Source of the DNA: Actinomycetota bacterium
GTDB lineage: Bacteria > Actinomycetota > Actinomycetes > Streptosporangiales > Streptosporangiaceae
Direction: 5' to 3'
NCBI GenBank assembly: GCA_021324595.1
Contig: JAJPIV010000136.1
Location: 1-46,387 of the forward strand
Length of the DNA: 46,387 bases
Part shown: positions 22,913 to 31,152 of the stretch, one piece after another
Layout of the letters: each line of letters starts with the position of its first letter
How positions within the stretch are numbered: the first letter of the stretch is position 1
Notes under the pieces: generated by a model
Databases searched by the model: none
What the model was told of the DNA's origin: nothing
The model's input: the letters and a program-made list of their open reading frames with translations, nothing else
Program-made: the position numbers and the translations under genes

Positions 22913-25363
22913 CTAGCCTCGGGGGCGCTGTGACGCAGGGTCGTACATCGGGCGCAGGGACGCCCGCGCGGGCACCCGCTCGGCGGCGATCTCGATCTCG
23001 TAGGCCCCCGAGGTGTACCACGACGGCTCGGTCCCCGGCTCCGGGGCGCTGACCCAGCCGAGGCCGACCGTGCGGCCGAGCGTGTGGCCGTAGGCGGCGG
23101 AGCACAGCTGGCCGACGAGGGCGCCGTCCCGGTAGACCGGCTCGTCGTGGTAGGCGAACGCGCCGGCGTCCTCGAGGGCGAACTGGACGAGCCGCCGCGA
23201 CGGCCCGCGCTCGCGCTGCCGGAGCAGCGCCTCGCGCCCGATGAACCCGCCGGGCTTGTCCCACGCGACGGCGAAGCTCAGCCCCGCCTCGACCGGCGTG
23301 TCCCGCCCGCCGATGTCGTGGCCCCAGCTCCGGTAGGCCTTCTCCAGCCGCAGCGAGTTCATCGCGTAGTACCCCGCGTGGCGCAGCCCGCGGCCGGCCC
23401 CGGCGTCCACCAGGGTGCCGTAGACGTGCGCCGCGTACTCGGCGGGTATCAGGAGCTCCCAGCCGAGCTCGCCCACGTACGTGATCCGGGTGGCGCGGAC
23501 GTAGCCGAGGCCCAGGTCGATCTCCCGGGACGCGCCGAACGGGAACGCCTCGCCGGACAGGTCGTGGTCGGTGAGCGGCTGGAGCATGCGCCGGGAGCCC
23601 GGCCCCATGACGGACACCATCGCCCAGGCCGCGCTGACGTCGGTGACGGTGGCAAACTCGCCGGGCCCGATGTGACGCTCCAGCCAGTCGCGGTCACGGC
23701 CGACGGTCGCCGGGCCGGACAGCACCAGGAACTCCCGCTCGCCGACGCGGGTGACGGTGACGTCGGCCTCGATGCCGCCCCACTGGTTGAGCCACTGGGT
23801 GTACACGATGCGCCCGGGCTCGACCCCGACGTCGTTCGCGCTCACGCGCTGGAGCACCGTCTCGGCGTCCCGGCCCTGGACCAGCAGCTTCCCGAACGAG
23901 GATGTGTCGAAGAGGCCGACGGCCTCGCGGACGGCCCGGTGCTCGGCGGCCGAGGGATCGAACCAGCTCGGCCGGCCGAAGGCGGGCTCCTCCGTCCGGT
24001 CCGCACCGGGCGGGGCGTACCAGTTGGCGCGCTCCCAGCCGAGCTGCTCGCCGAAGACGGCGCCCGCCGCGCGGACCTGCTCGTGGAGCGGGCTGCGCCG
24101 CAGGCCGCGCGCGCTGGCCCGCTGCTGGAACGGCCAGTGGATCTCGTACGCCAGGTCCAGCGTCTCGGTGACCCGCCGCTCCAGGTAGCGCCGGTTGGCC
24201 TCGTGCGGCGCGACCCGGCGCGGGTCGGTCTCCGGCACGTCGACCGGCGGCTGGCCGTCGACGATCCAGTCGGCCAGGACGGAGCCGGCCCCGGGCCCGC
24301 TGAGGAAGCCGATCGAGTTGAAGCCCGCCGCGACGTAGTAGTTCCGCAGGCCGGGTGCCAGGCCGAGGTGGTACAGCCCGTCGGGGGTGAAGCTCTCCGG
24401 CCCGCAGAAGTGCAGCCGGATCCCGGCCTCGGCCAGGCACGGCAGCCGTTTGATCATGTTCTCGTAGAACGGGCCGATGTGGTCCCAGTCCTCGGGGAGC
24501 CGGGTGAACTCGGCGTCCTCCGGGATGCCGCCGGAGGCCCACGGGTAGCTGCCGGGCTCGAAGAAGCCGACCATCAGGCCGGCGCCCTCGTTCTTCACGT
24601 AGGCGTGATCCGGGCCGCTCTTGATCGTCGGCAGGCCGGGAGGCAGGCCGGGGATGGCCTCGGTGACGATGTAGTAGTGGGCGAGCGCCTGCAGCGGGAC
24701 CCGGACGCCGGCCGCGGCGCCGAACTCGCGGCCCCACATGCCGGTGGCGTTGACCACGTGCCCGGCCTCGATGCGGCCGCGCTCGGTCCGCACGGCGACG
24801 ACCCGGTCGCCGCTGCGGACCACTCCGGTCGCCGGCGTTCCCTCGAGGATCCGCACGCCCAGCGCGCTCGCGCCCCGGGCGAGGGCCATCGTGGTGTCGG
24901 TCGCGTTGCCGCGCCCGTCGTCGGGGAAGTACAGCGCGCCCGCCAGGTCGTCGACGTGCAGCGGGGGGAACAGCTCGCGAGCCTCCCGCGGGGTGATCAG
25001 CTCGACGCGGATGCCATCCGCGCGGCACGCCGACGCCTGCCGGCGCAGTTCTTCCCAGCGCTCGGGGGAGTCCGCCAGGTGCAGCGTCCCCGTCCGCTCG
25101 AATCCGGTCGAGAAGCCGGTCTCGCGTTCCAGCGACTCGAAGATCCGCAGGCTGCGCCTGACGATCAGCCGGGTCCCGCGGGTGGGCCGGGCCTGCGTGA
25201 TGAGGCCGGCCGCGTGCCAGGTCGTGCCCGAGGTGAGGCGCCGGCGCTCCAGGAGCACGACGTCGGTCCAGCCCCGCTTCGCCAGGTGGTACGCCGTGCT
25301 CGCGCCGATGATGCCGCCGCCGACGATGACCACCTGGGCGCGGGCGGGCAGTGTCTGGTCCAT
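22913..25363 (-). CDS. Dimethylglycine/sarcosine dehydrogenase-like flavoprotein with GcvT domains
   Basis: 816 residues from ATG 25363, after GAGGAAGG. The N-terminal DAO domain begins VVIVGGGIIGASTAYHLAKR. SGTTWHAAGLITQARP contains His50 in the WHAAG context that carries covalent FAD in dimethylglycine dehydrogenases. A FAO_M linker follows at roughly residues 375-430. The GCV_T and GCV_T_C domains (RAVREAVGLFDTSSFGKLLV; GELGWELLIPAEYAAHVYGT) bind tetrahydrofolate. Such enzymes oxidise N-methyl amino acids and pass the methyl carbon to tetrahydrofolate or release formaldehyde. It is the last gene of a four-gene minus-strand set. It complements HyuAB in a possible N-methyl-hydantoin or N-methyl-amino-acid route, which is inference. 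Confidence 0.88.
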   Translation of the reverse strand: MDQTLPARAQVVIVGGGIIGASTAYHLAKRGWTDVVLLERRRLTSGTTWHAAGLITQARPTRGTRLIVRRSLRIFESLERETGFSTGFERTGTLHLADSPERWEELRRQASACRADGIRVELITPREARELFPPLHVDDLAGALYFPDDGRGNATDTTMALARGASALGVRILEGTPATGVVRSGDRVVAVRTERGRIEAGHVVNATGMWGREFGAAAGVRVPLQALAHYYIVTEAIPGLPPGLPTIKSGPDHAYVKNEGAGLMVGFFEPGSYPWASGGIPEDAEFTRLPEDWDHIGPFYENMIKRLPCLAEAGIRLHFCGPESFTPDGLYHLGLAPGLRNYYVAAGFNSIGFLSGPGAGSVLADWIVDGQPPVDVPETDPRRVAPHEANRRYLERRVTETLDLAYEIHWPFQQRASARGLRRSPLHEQVRAAGAVFGEQLGWERANWYAPPGADRTEEPAFGRPSWFDPSAAEHRAVREAVGLFDTSSFGKLLVQGRDAETVLQRVSANDVGVEPGRIVYTQWLNQWGGIEADVTVTRVGEREFLVLSGPATVGRDRDWLERHIGPGEFATVTDVSAAWAMVSVMGPGSRRMLQPLTDHDLSGEAFPFGASREIDLGLGYVRATRITYVGELGWELLIPAEYAAHVYGTLVDAGAGRGLRHAGYYAMNSLRLEKAYRSWGHDIGGRDTPVEAGLSFAVAWDKPGGFIGREALLRQRERGPSRRLVQFALEDAGAFAYHDEPVYRDGALVGQLCSAAYGHTLGRTVGLGWVSAPEPGTEPSWYTSGAYEIEIAAERVPARASLRPMYDPASQRPRG

Positions 25364-25422
25364 GCGTCCTTCCTCGGTGAGCGCCGATGTGACACGGCGG
25401 GCGGAGCGGCGGCCGGGCCGGG

Positions 25423-26895
25423 TCAGTCGCCCTCGCCGGCCGCCGGGCGCGCCCCGGCCGCGCCCGGCGGCCTGGCTGGCGCGCTCGCGGCGGGGCGCGA
25501 GCGCAGCGCCCACCCGAGCCGGTGGCCGACGGCGTGGTAGGCGAGGGCGCACCCCAGGATCACCGGCGTCGAGGCCGTGATCACGTTGTAGACGCCGACG
25601 CCCGTGCCGAAGGACTGCGCCCACGAGATCAGCGTCGTCGACCCCGCCAGCCACAGCCACGCGGCGACGCCCAGCACCCAGATCACGATGGCCCCGAGGT
25701 TGAAGCCGCTGGTGAACCAGTACGGGCCGTTCCGCCGGTACAGGTCGGGGACCGACAGGCGCTCGCGCCGCAGGAGGAAGTAGTCGCCGAGCGCGATGCC
25801 CCAGTACGGCGCCTCCAGGGCGCCGACGACCGTGAGGATGTCGTTGAACTTCGCCGACAGCGTGCCCTGGTACAGGAACGGGATCGAGGGGATGGCGACC
25901 AGCAGCACGACGAGGTGATAGCTGACCTTCGGGATGGCAACCTTCAGCGCCATCACCGAGGCGTAGAAGAGCATCGCGCAGTTGATGATCGTCGAGAAGA
26001 CGATGATGAAGATGGCGGGGATGCCCAGGCCCGCGCCGGTCGCCCAGGCGCTCGGGTCGGCCGTCTTGAACGCCAGCGCCGCCATCCCGCCGATCACCGC
26101 GAACAGGATGCTGACCACGGTCAGGCCGCCCCAGGCGCCCCAGAACGCCGCCTTCTGCGTCTTGGCGAACCGGTTCCATGAGCCCATGTAGGGGAACCAG
26201 GAGATGTTGTAGGCGACCGCGGCCTCGATCGCGTAGGCGAACGTCACCGAGTGGTCGGGGCGGATCGCGGCGAGCCTGCCCCAGCTGAAGTCGGCCAGCA
26301 GCTTGCCGAGCAGGATGACCGCGAAGACGATCAGCAGCGGCACCGCCCACTTGACCAGCCGGAACACGGTCTTCGGGCTGATGTAGAGCATGATGACCGG
26401 GATGACGATCCCGCAGATCAGCGCGAAGAGGGTGAACCAGTTCGCGCCGAACCCGGTCGAGCCGCTGGCGGTCGCGCTCAGCTCGCGGACGGCCGAGATC
26501 CCGGAGTTGCCCGCGATCTGCGACAGGATGCCGATCCAGCCGAAGTTGATGACGACGAGCAGCACGACGCCGATGTACGAGCCGTAGGTCCCGAAGGTGG
26601 ATCGCATGCCGATGTACTCGTCGACGCCGTACCGGGCGCTGCGCAGCCCGGTCAGCGCCGGCCACAGGCAGCCGAGCAGGCTGCCCGCGGCGGTGGCGAC
26701 GATCATGCCGCCCAGCCCCAGCGCCGACGCGTAGTAGCCGCCGAGCAGGAACGTGGTGAGCAGGACGTTCCCCCCGGCCCAGAGCCAGAACATCAGCAGC
26801 GTTCCGGCGTACCGGTCCTTGCGGGGCAGTGGCAGGATGTCCTGCCCGTAATGAGCCGATCCCGGCTCGACGGTGTCGAGTGCCTCGGTCGCCAT
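25423..26895 (-). CDS. NCS1-family purine/cytosine/hydantoin-type permease
   Basis: 490 residues with about 12 hydrophobic helices. LLMFWLWAGGNVLLTTFLLG is the first helix with the family Asn; GLRSARYGVDEYIGMRSTFG, AYNISWFPYMGSWNRFAKTQ and ALEAPYWGIALGDYFLLRRE are typical NCS1 blocks, the last one being the loop before helix 10. Members import nucleobases, allantoin or hydantoins with H+ or Na+. The ligand cannot be assigned, but the surrounding HyuAB, PucR and dehydrogenase genes make a hydantoin- or purine-derived compound likely. It lies 59 bases ahead of the dehydrogenase gene and follows a 72-residue membrane protein. The C-terminal 35 residues are Ala/Pro-rich. Confidence 0.88.
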   Translation of the reverse strand: MATEALDTVEPGSAHYGQDILPLPRKDRYAGTLLMFWLWAGGNVLLTTFLLGGYYASALGLGGMIVATAAGSLLGCLWPALTGLRSARYGVDEYIGMRSTFGTYGSYIGVVLLVVINFGWIGILSQIAGNSGISAVRELSATASGSTGFGANWFTLFALICGIVIPVIMLYISPKTVFRLVKWAVPLLIVFAVILLGKLLADFSWGRLAAIRPDHSVTFAYAIEAAVAYNISWFPYMGSWNRFAKTQKAAFWGAWGGLTVVSILFAVIGGMAALAFKTADPSAWATGAGLGIPAIFIIVFSTIINCAMLFYASVMALKVAIPKVSYHLVVLLVAIPSIPFLYQGTLSAKFNDILTVVGALEAPYWGIALGDYFLLRRERLSVPDLYRRNGPYWFTSGFNLGAIVIWVLGVAAWLWLAGSTTLISWAQSFGTGVGVYNVITASTPVILGCALAYHAVGHRLGWALRSRPAASAPARPPGAAGARPAAGEGD

Positions 26896-26958
26896 GGACG
26901 CCTCCTGCGGTACGAGACTGTGCGGGCGGGCAGCCCCGGCCGGGCGCTGCCTGGGGGA

Positions 26959-27177
26959 TCAGCGCCCGGTCGCCACCCACCAGATGGCGGCGCCGACCGC
27001 GGCGGCGAGCGAGGCGATGGTCCAGCCGGCCAGCGCCAGCGAGGAGGTCCTGCCGTCATCGTCCGGCTCCTCGAGCACCGCCTCGAGCCGGGCGGGATCG
27101 ACGAGCATGTCCCGCGCGGGGATGGCGCGCAGCGCCTGGAGCTGGCTGGCCGGTGCCTGCGGTCGGCTGTCGTTCAC
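26959..27177 (-). CDS. Small single-TM protein, unknown function
   Basis: 72 residues from GTG 27177, with CGAGGAGC 6-7 bases upstream. It has a hydrophilic N-terminal half (SQLQALRAIPARDMLVDPAR, then AVLEEPDDDG) and one C-terminal hydrophobic helix (SLALAGWTIASLAAAVGAAI) ending WWVATGR, so it is probably anchored with the N-terminus in the cytosol. I do not recognise a family. It sits between the aldehyde dehydrogenase and the NCS1 permease in the same direction, 63 bases before the permease, which suggests an accessory or regulatory role for the permease. The codon usage and ribosome site support it as a real gene. Confidence 0.6.
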   Translation of the reverse strand: MNDSRPQAPASQLQALRAIPARDMLVDPARLEAVLEEPDDDGRTSSLALAGWTIASLAAAVGAAIWWVATGR

Positions 27178-27207
27178 GAGGGCTCCTCGCGGTCGGGCGG
27201 GACGGGG

Positions 27208-28644
27208 CTAGCCGATGTCGAAGACGATCTGCTTGGTCTCGGTGAGCGCGTCGAGCATCCAGGAGGACAGCTCCCGCCCGGTGCCGGACCTGCCGCGCCC
27301 GCCGAACGGGGCGAGCTGGTCCCAGTAGTTCGTCGTCTCGTTGATCAGGACCGTGCCGTGCCGCAGCGAGTCCGCGTACCGCCAGGCCATGCGCAGGTCG
27401 TTGGTGAACACGGCCGCGGTGAGGCCGTACCCGGTCGCGTTGGCCAGGTCGATGGCCTCCTCGTCGGAGCCGACGCTGATGACCGGCGCGACCGGGCCGA
27501 ACGTCTCCTCGCGCGCGATCGCCATGTCCGGGGTCACGCCGGCCAGCACCGTCGGCATGAAGTACAGGCCGCGGCTCGTCCCGCCCAGGACCACCGTGGC
27601 GCCCGCCGCGACCGCGTCGTCGACATGCTGCCTGGTCCGCTCCAGCACGCCCGCGTGGCAGAGCGGGCCCATGTCCGTCGAGTCGGCCAGCGGGTCGCCG
27701 ACCCGCAGCTTGCCCGCGCGCTCGGCGAGCAGGGCGACGAACCGCTCGCGCACCGACTCGTGCACCAGCAGCCGCTCGGCGGCCGTGCAGCACTGCCCGG
27801 CCAGGTAGAAGCAGCCGGCGACGGCCGCGTCCGCGGCGCGCTCCAGGTCGGCGTCGCGGCGGACGATGATCGGGCCGTTCCCGCCGAGCTCGAGCACGCG
27901 GTTCTTCAGCCCGGTGGCGGAGGCAACCTCCATCCCCGTCCTGGTGCTGCCGGTGAAGACGACCGCCGCCACGTCCGGGTGCGCGACGACGGCGCGGCCC
28001 GCCTCGCCGCCGCCGGTCACCATGTTCAGGGTGCCGGGCGGGAAGCCCGCGTCGAGGAAGATGTCGGCGAGCATCGCGGACGACAGCGGCGCGTACTCGC
28101 TTGGCTTCCACACCACCGTGTCCCCGATCGCCAGGGCGTAGCAGATGGTGATCGCGGCGATGTCCACCGGGAAGTTCCAGGGCGTCACCACGGCGACGAC
28201 GCCGGCGGGCTCCTGGGATACCACGATCCGCTTGCTGTTCGTGCGCTCCTGGGTCGACGGGAGGAACTGGCCCCGGTAGCGCAGCGCGTCCTCGGACGCG
28301 CGCCGGAAGTGCTCGCACGCGTACTCGGCCATCTCCTCGCGGGACTCCCGGATCGTCTTCCCCATCTCCCGGGAGATCTGCCGCGCGATGGCCTCGTTGC
28401 GCTCCTTGCACAGCTCGTACGCCTTGTACAGCAGGGCGACCCGGTCGAGCAGCGGGGTCTTCCGCCACCCGGGGAACGCCCGCGCCGCCGCGGCGACCGC
28501 CTGGGCTGCCTGGCCGGCGGTGCAGCGGGCGACCGTCCCGACGAGCTCGCCCGAGTGCGGGCTGCGGACCTCGATCTCCCCGTCGCCGCCGTCGGCCCAC
28601 TGGCCGTCGATCAGCGCCCGCCGGTGCGTCACGGTCGTGGTCAC
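27208..28644 (-). CDS. Aldehyde dehydrogenase, NAD(P)-dependent
   Basis: 478 residues from GTG 28644 (GGAGGAG just upstream); an ATG at 28698 is further from family starts. The motifs are complete: VVTPWNFPVDIAAITICYAL with the catalytic Asn, GDTVVWKPSEYAPLS, FTGSTRTGMEVA (dinucleotide loop), LELGGNGPIIV with the general-base Glu, and AGQCCTAAERLLVHE with the nucleophilic Cys. ETFGPVAPVISVGSDEEAID completes the C-terminal signature. The enzyme oxidises an aldehyde to an acid in the cytosol. As first gene of the set that includes the sarcosine/dimethylglycine-type dehydrogenase, it may oxidise an aldehyde from demethylation or deamination. Divergent PucR gives probable control. Confidence 0.9.
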   Translation of the reverse strand: MTTTVTHRRALIDGQWADGGDGEIEVRSPHSGELVGTVARCTAGQAAQAVAAAARAFPGWRKTPLLDRVALLYKAYELCKERNEAIARQISREMGKTIRESREEMAEYACEHFRRASEDALRYRGQFLPSTQERTNSKRIVVSQEPAGVVAVVTPWNFPVDIAAITICYALAIGDTVVWKPSEYAPLSSAMLADIFLDAGFPPGTLNMVTGGGEAGRAVVAHPDVAAVVFTGSTRTGMEVASATGLKNRVLELGGNGPIIVRRDADLERAADAAVAGCFYLAGQCCTAAERLLVHESVRERFVALLAERAGKLRVGDPLADSTDMGPLCHAGVLERTRQHVDDAVAAGATVVLGGTSRGLYFMPTVLAGVTPDMAIAREETFGPVAPVISVGSDEEAIDLANATGYGLTAAVFTNDLRMAWRYADSLRHGTVLINETTNYWDQLAPFGGRGRSGTGRELSSWMLDALTETKQIVFDIG

Positions 28645-28789
28645 AGCTCCTCCGCGCCAGGTGCGTGCTGGCCCGGCCCGCTCATGCCGGGAACTCACGG
28701 GACCGGCGGGCCGAGCCGAATGCCCACGACGCTAGGCTTGGCAGTTTGCCCGGTCAATTGGCACTTCATACTGTCCGGGCTTTGCAGAT

Positions 28790-28803
28790 TGTGCACTTGC
28801 ACA
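28790..28803. promoter_or_regulatory. Palindrome TGTGCA-CT-TGCACA, candidate PucR operator
   Basis: Perfect 6-bp arms around two bases; allowing one bulged base, AGA/TCT extends them. It lies in the gap between the divergent aldehyde dehydrogenase (28644) and PucR gene (28825 or 28900). Control by PucR is inferred. Confidence 0.4.
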
Positions 28804-28899
28804 TCTCCGCGCCCGGGCGGGATCATGAGTGCCCGGCCGCGGCGCGGCGCGAGGCCGCCGGGCGCGCGCCGGGTGCGGCGGACGGCGGGAGCGGGAGGC

Positions 28900-30384
28900 A
28901 TGGGCCTGACGGTCGGCGACATCGCCTCGATGTCGCACCTTGGCATCACCGTGCGGGCGGGCGGCGCCGGCCTGCGCCGGAGCGTCGAGTGGGCGCACGT
29001 GTGCGAGCTTGAGGATCCGACGAGCTGGCTGGACGGGCCGGGCCTGGTCCTGACCACCGGCCTGGCCATCCCGGCCCGGGCCGAACGCCAGCGCGCCTAC
29101 GTCGAGCGGCTCGCCAGGGCGGGAGTCGCCGCCGTCGCCATCGCCCAGGGCATGTCGGCCCCGCCGCTGACGCGGCAGATGCTCGCCGCCGCCGACGAGC
29201 TCGGGTTCCCCGTCCTCGAGGTGGCCTACGAGGTGCCGTACCTCGCGGTCACCAGCGTCGTCATCGCCGCCAACCGGGAGCGGACGCAGCGCCAGCTACT
29301 GTCGTACCTGCGCATCTTCGACACCCTGCGGCTGGCGACCAGCCTCGGGCTCGGCGCGCCGCAGCTGTTCGACCGGCTCCGCGAGGTCTCCGGCTACGAG
29401 CTGCACCTGTGCTCCGCGAGCGGCCGCCCGCTCATCCGCGGCGTTCCCGGCGCGCCGCCGGGATGGGAGCCGCCGGCCTCCTCCGGCGCCGGCGCGGCGG
29501 CGGCCGGCGCCGGCTGGGTCACGGTGCCCGTCCCGCTGCGCGGCCAGGTGGCCGGCTACCTGGTGGGGACCGAGCTGCCCGGCCGCGAGGCGCTCGGCAT
29601 GCTGGCCCTGCGCCACATCGCCACCATCGCCGCGCTCGAGCTCGCGAACCTCATGCGCGAGCGGGAGGCCATGCGCCGCGAGGGCGCCGAGACGCTGAGC
29701 GAGATGCTCTCCGGGATCCTGGAGCTGGACGCGGTCCGGGCCAGGCTCCGGCTGGCCGGGCTCGACCCCGGCCAGCCGCTGACGCTCGCCGCGGTGGCCG
29801 GCGACCGCGGCCGGGACAGCGACCTGCCGGGCCGGCTCGTGGAGCTCGGGATCCCGCACCTGGCCCTGCGGCGCCATCATGAGCTGTACGTCCTGCTGCA
29901 GGAGCCCGCGGGCGGGGCCGAGGTGCTCGCCGCCGCTCCCGGCTCGCACGTCGGGGTGAGCCGGCCGTTCCGGGCCCGGAAGTCCCTGGAGCTGCCCAGG
30001 CGGGAGGCGCTGTGGGCGCTGCGCTACGCCAGGTCCCAGCGCCGGGCGCTGATCGAGTACGCCGCGATGCGCAGCTCGGCGGTGTGGCTGCCCGCCGACC
30101 CGCAGGCGCTGTCCGGCATCGTCGAGGAGATCCTCGGCCCCCTCGCCGCCCACGACGCCGAGCACGGCACGGACCTGCGCCGGACGCTGCTGGTGCTGCT
30201 GGACCGCGACCGCAACGTCGCCGCCACGGCGCGCGCCCTCGGGGTGCACCGGAACACGGTCGTCCACCGGATCACCCGGATGGAGCAGCTCACTGGCCGG
30301 GACCTGCGGCGGGTTCAGGACATCGCCGAGCTGTGGCTCGCGGCGGGGGCCAGCGAGCTGCTGAGCCCCGGTCATCCATCGTGA
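28900..30384 (+). CDS. PucR-family transcriptional regulator
   Basis: 494 residues if read from ATG 28900; ATG 28825 adds 25 basic residues and has a better-spaced ribosome site (GGGCGGG), so the start is open. The N-terminal PucR domain begins LTVGDIASMSHLGITVRAGG and contains ELEDPTSWLDGPGLVLTTGL. A central GGDEF-like/CdaR region follows. The C-terminal PucR-type HTH reads TLLVLLDRDRNVAATARALG then VHRNTVVHRITRMEQLTG, which is diagnostic. PucR proteins activate purine, allantoin or related nitrogen-compound catabolism on sensing an intermediate. It is divergent from the aldehyde dehydrogenase-led operon and so is its likely activator. Confidence 0.9.
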   Translation: MGLTVGDIASMSHLGITVRAGGAGLRRSVEWAHVCELEDPTSWLDGPGLVLTTGLAIPARAERQRAYVERLARAGVAAVAIAQGMSAPPLTRQMLAAADELGFPVLEVAYEVPYLAVTSVVIAANRERTQRQLLSYLRIFDTLRLATSLGLGAPQLFDRLREVSGYELHLCSASGRPLIRGVPGAPPGWEPPASSGAGAAAAGAGWVTVPVPLRGQVAGYLVGTELPGREALGMLALRHIATIAALELANLMREREAMRREGAETLSEMLSGILELDAVRARLRLAGLDPGQPLTLAAVAGDRGRDSDLPGRLVELGIPHLALRRHHELYVLLQEPAGGAEVLAAAPGSHVGVSRPFRARKSLELPRREALWALRYARSQRRALIEYAAMRSSAVWLPADPQALSGIVEEILGPLAAHDAEHGTDLRRTLLVLLDRDRNVAATARALGVHRNTVVHRITRMEQLTGRDLRRVQDIAELWLAAGASELLSPGHPS

Positions 30385-30529
30385 CGTCCTTCAGGCGGTA
30401 GGCGCGAGCGTGACCGAGGAACGCGTGCCGGCCAGCGCCTCGATCATCAGTTGCGGAAGTAGGGGCCGGCGGCCAGAGCCGGCGGCCGGGGGCGCCTGCC
30501 GGGCACCGCGCGCGGGCAGGGCCCCGCGG

Positions 30530-31122
30530 GCCGGCCTTTCCACCCGTCCGCACTGGGACCACGTGCTGTGGACCCGCGCTCGGCGACGTCCCCCGGTACG
30601 CCGCCCCGGCAGCCGTGGCCGCTGCGGAGCGGGACCGCGCCGCCCTGGTCGCCGGCGCCGAGCGCGAGGCCCCCGGCCACGACCACGCCCTCGTCGCCAG
30701 GCTCGTGCCGCTGCCCGGCGGCGCGGACCAGGTCCCGTGGGACGGCCCGTTCACCCAGGTGCTGGTCCACGACGCCCACGCGCCCGGCCACGCGGCCGCC
30801 TTCCTGCCGGAAGCTCGTGGCGGGCGGCATGCTCTCCGGCATCGAGATCCCGCTGCTGGACGCTGCCGCGGCCGACCCCCTCGGGGGCTACCTGGCCGGG
30901 CTCGGCCGGCTCGCGGGCCTGGCCGGCGTGCGCTGGCTGGTGCCCGGGCACGGCACGGCCGGCGACGCCGCGGAGTTCCGCCGGCGGGTCGCCGCGGACG
31001 CTCGCTACCTGGAGCTGCTGGCCTCCGGGCGGCCGTTCGCCGATCCCCGCTGCACGGCGGGCTGGCTGTGCGAGGCGCACCGCGCGCGGCTCGCGCTGGC
31101 GGGGCCGGGCGGGCGCGCCTGA
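30530..31122 (+). pseudogene. Frameshifted metallo-beta-lactamase-fold hydrolase
   Basis: Homology is split among three frames. Frame A (to about 30573) has GLSTRPHWDHVLW, the HxHxDH zinc motif but with Arg in place of the first His. Frame B (30576 to about 30810) has ALGDVPRYAAPAAVAAAERD, VPLPGGADQVPWDGPFTQVL and HDAHAPGHAAAFLPEA, including the third-motif GHAAAF. Frame C (about 30812 to 31122) has LVAGGMLSGIEIPLLDAAAA and RWLVPGHGTAGDAAEFRRRV. The breaks lie near 30571-30575 and 30808-30815. The N-terminal strands before HWDH are not recognisable. With two frameshifts and a lost zinc ligand it is almost certainly inactive, though sequencing errors could explain the shifts. Confidence 0.7.
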
Positions 31123-31152
31123 CCGGGCCGCGGCCAGCACGGCCCGGTCAGG
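31118..31152. terminator. Bidirectional hairpin between convergent genes
   Basis: A perfect 13-bp inverted repeat (31118-31130 and 31140-31152) with a 9-base loop overlaps the stop codons of the decayed hydrolase (+) and of the GT39-like gene (-). Its stability and position suggest a shared terminator. Confidence 0.7.

Noticed and set aside
20886-23264. 792-codon minus-strand frame opposite the fusion regulator
   Set aside because: It is antisense to a gene with two recognisable domains; the composition is Arg/His/Pro-rich.
26251-28899. Upstream part of the open frame that continues into the PucR gene
   Set aside because: It is antisense to the NCS1 permease and aldehyde dehydrogenase; PucR homology begins only near 28900.
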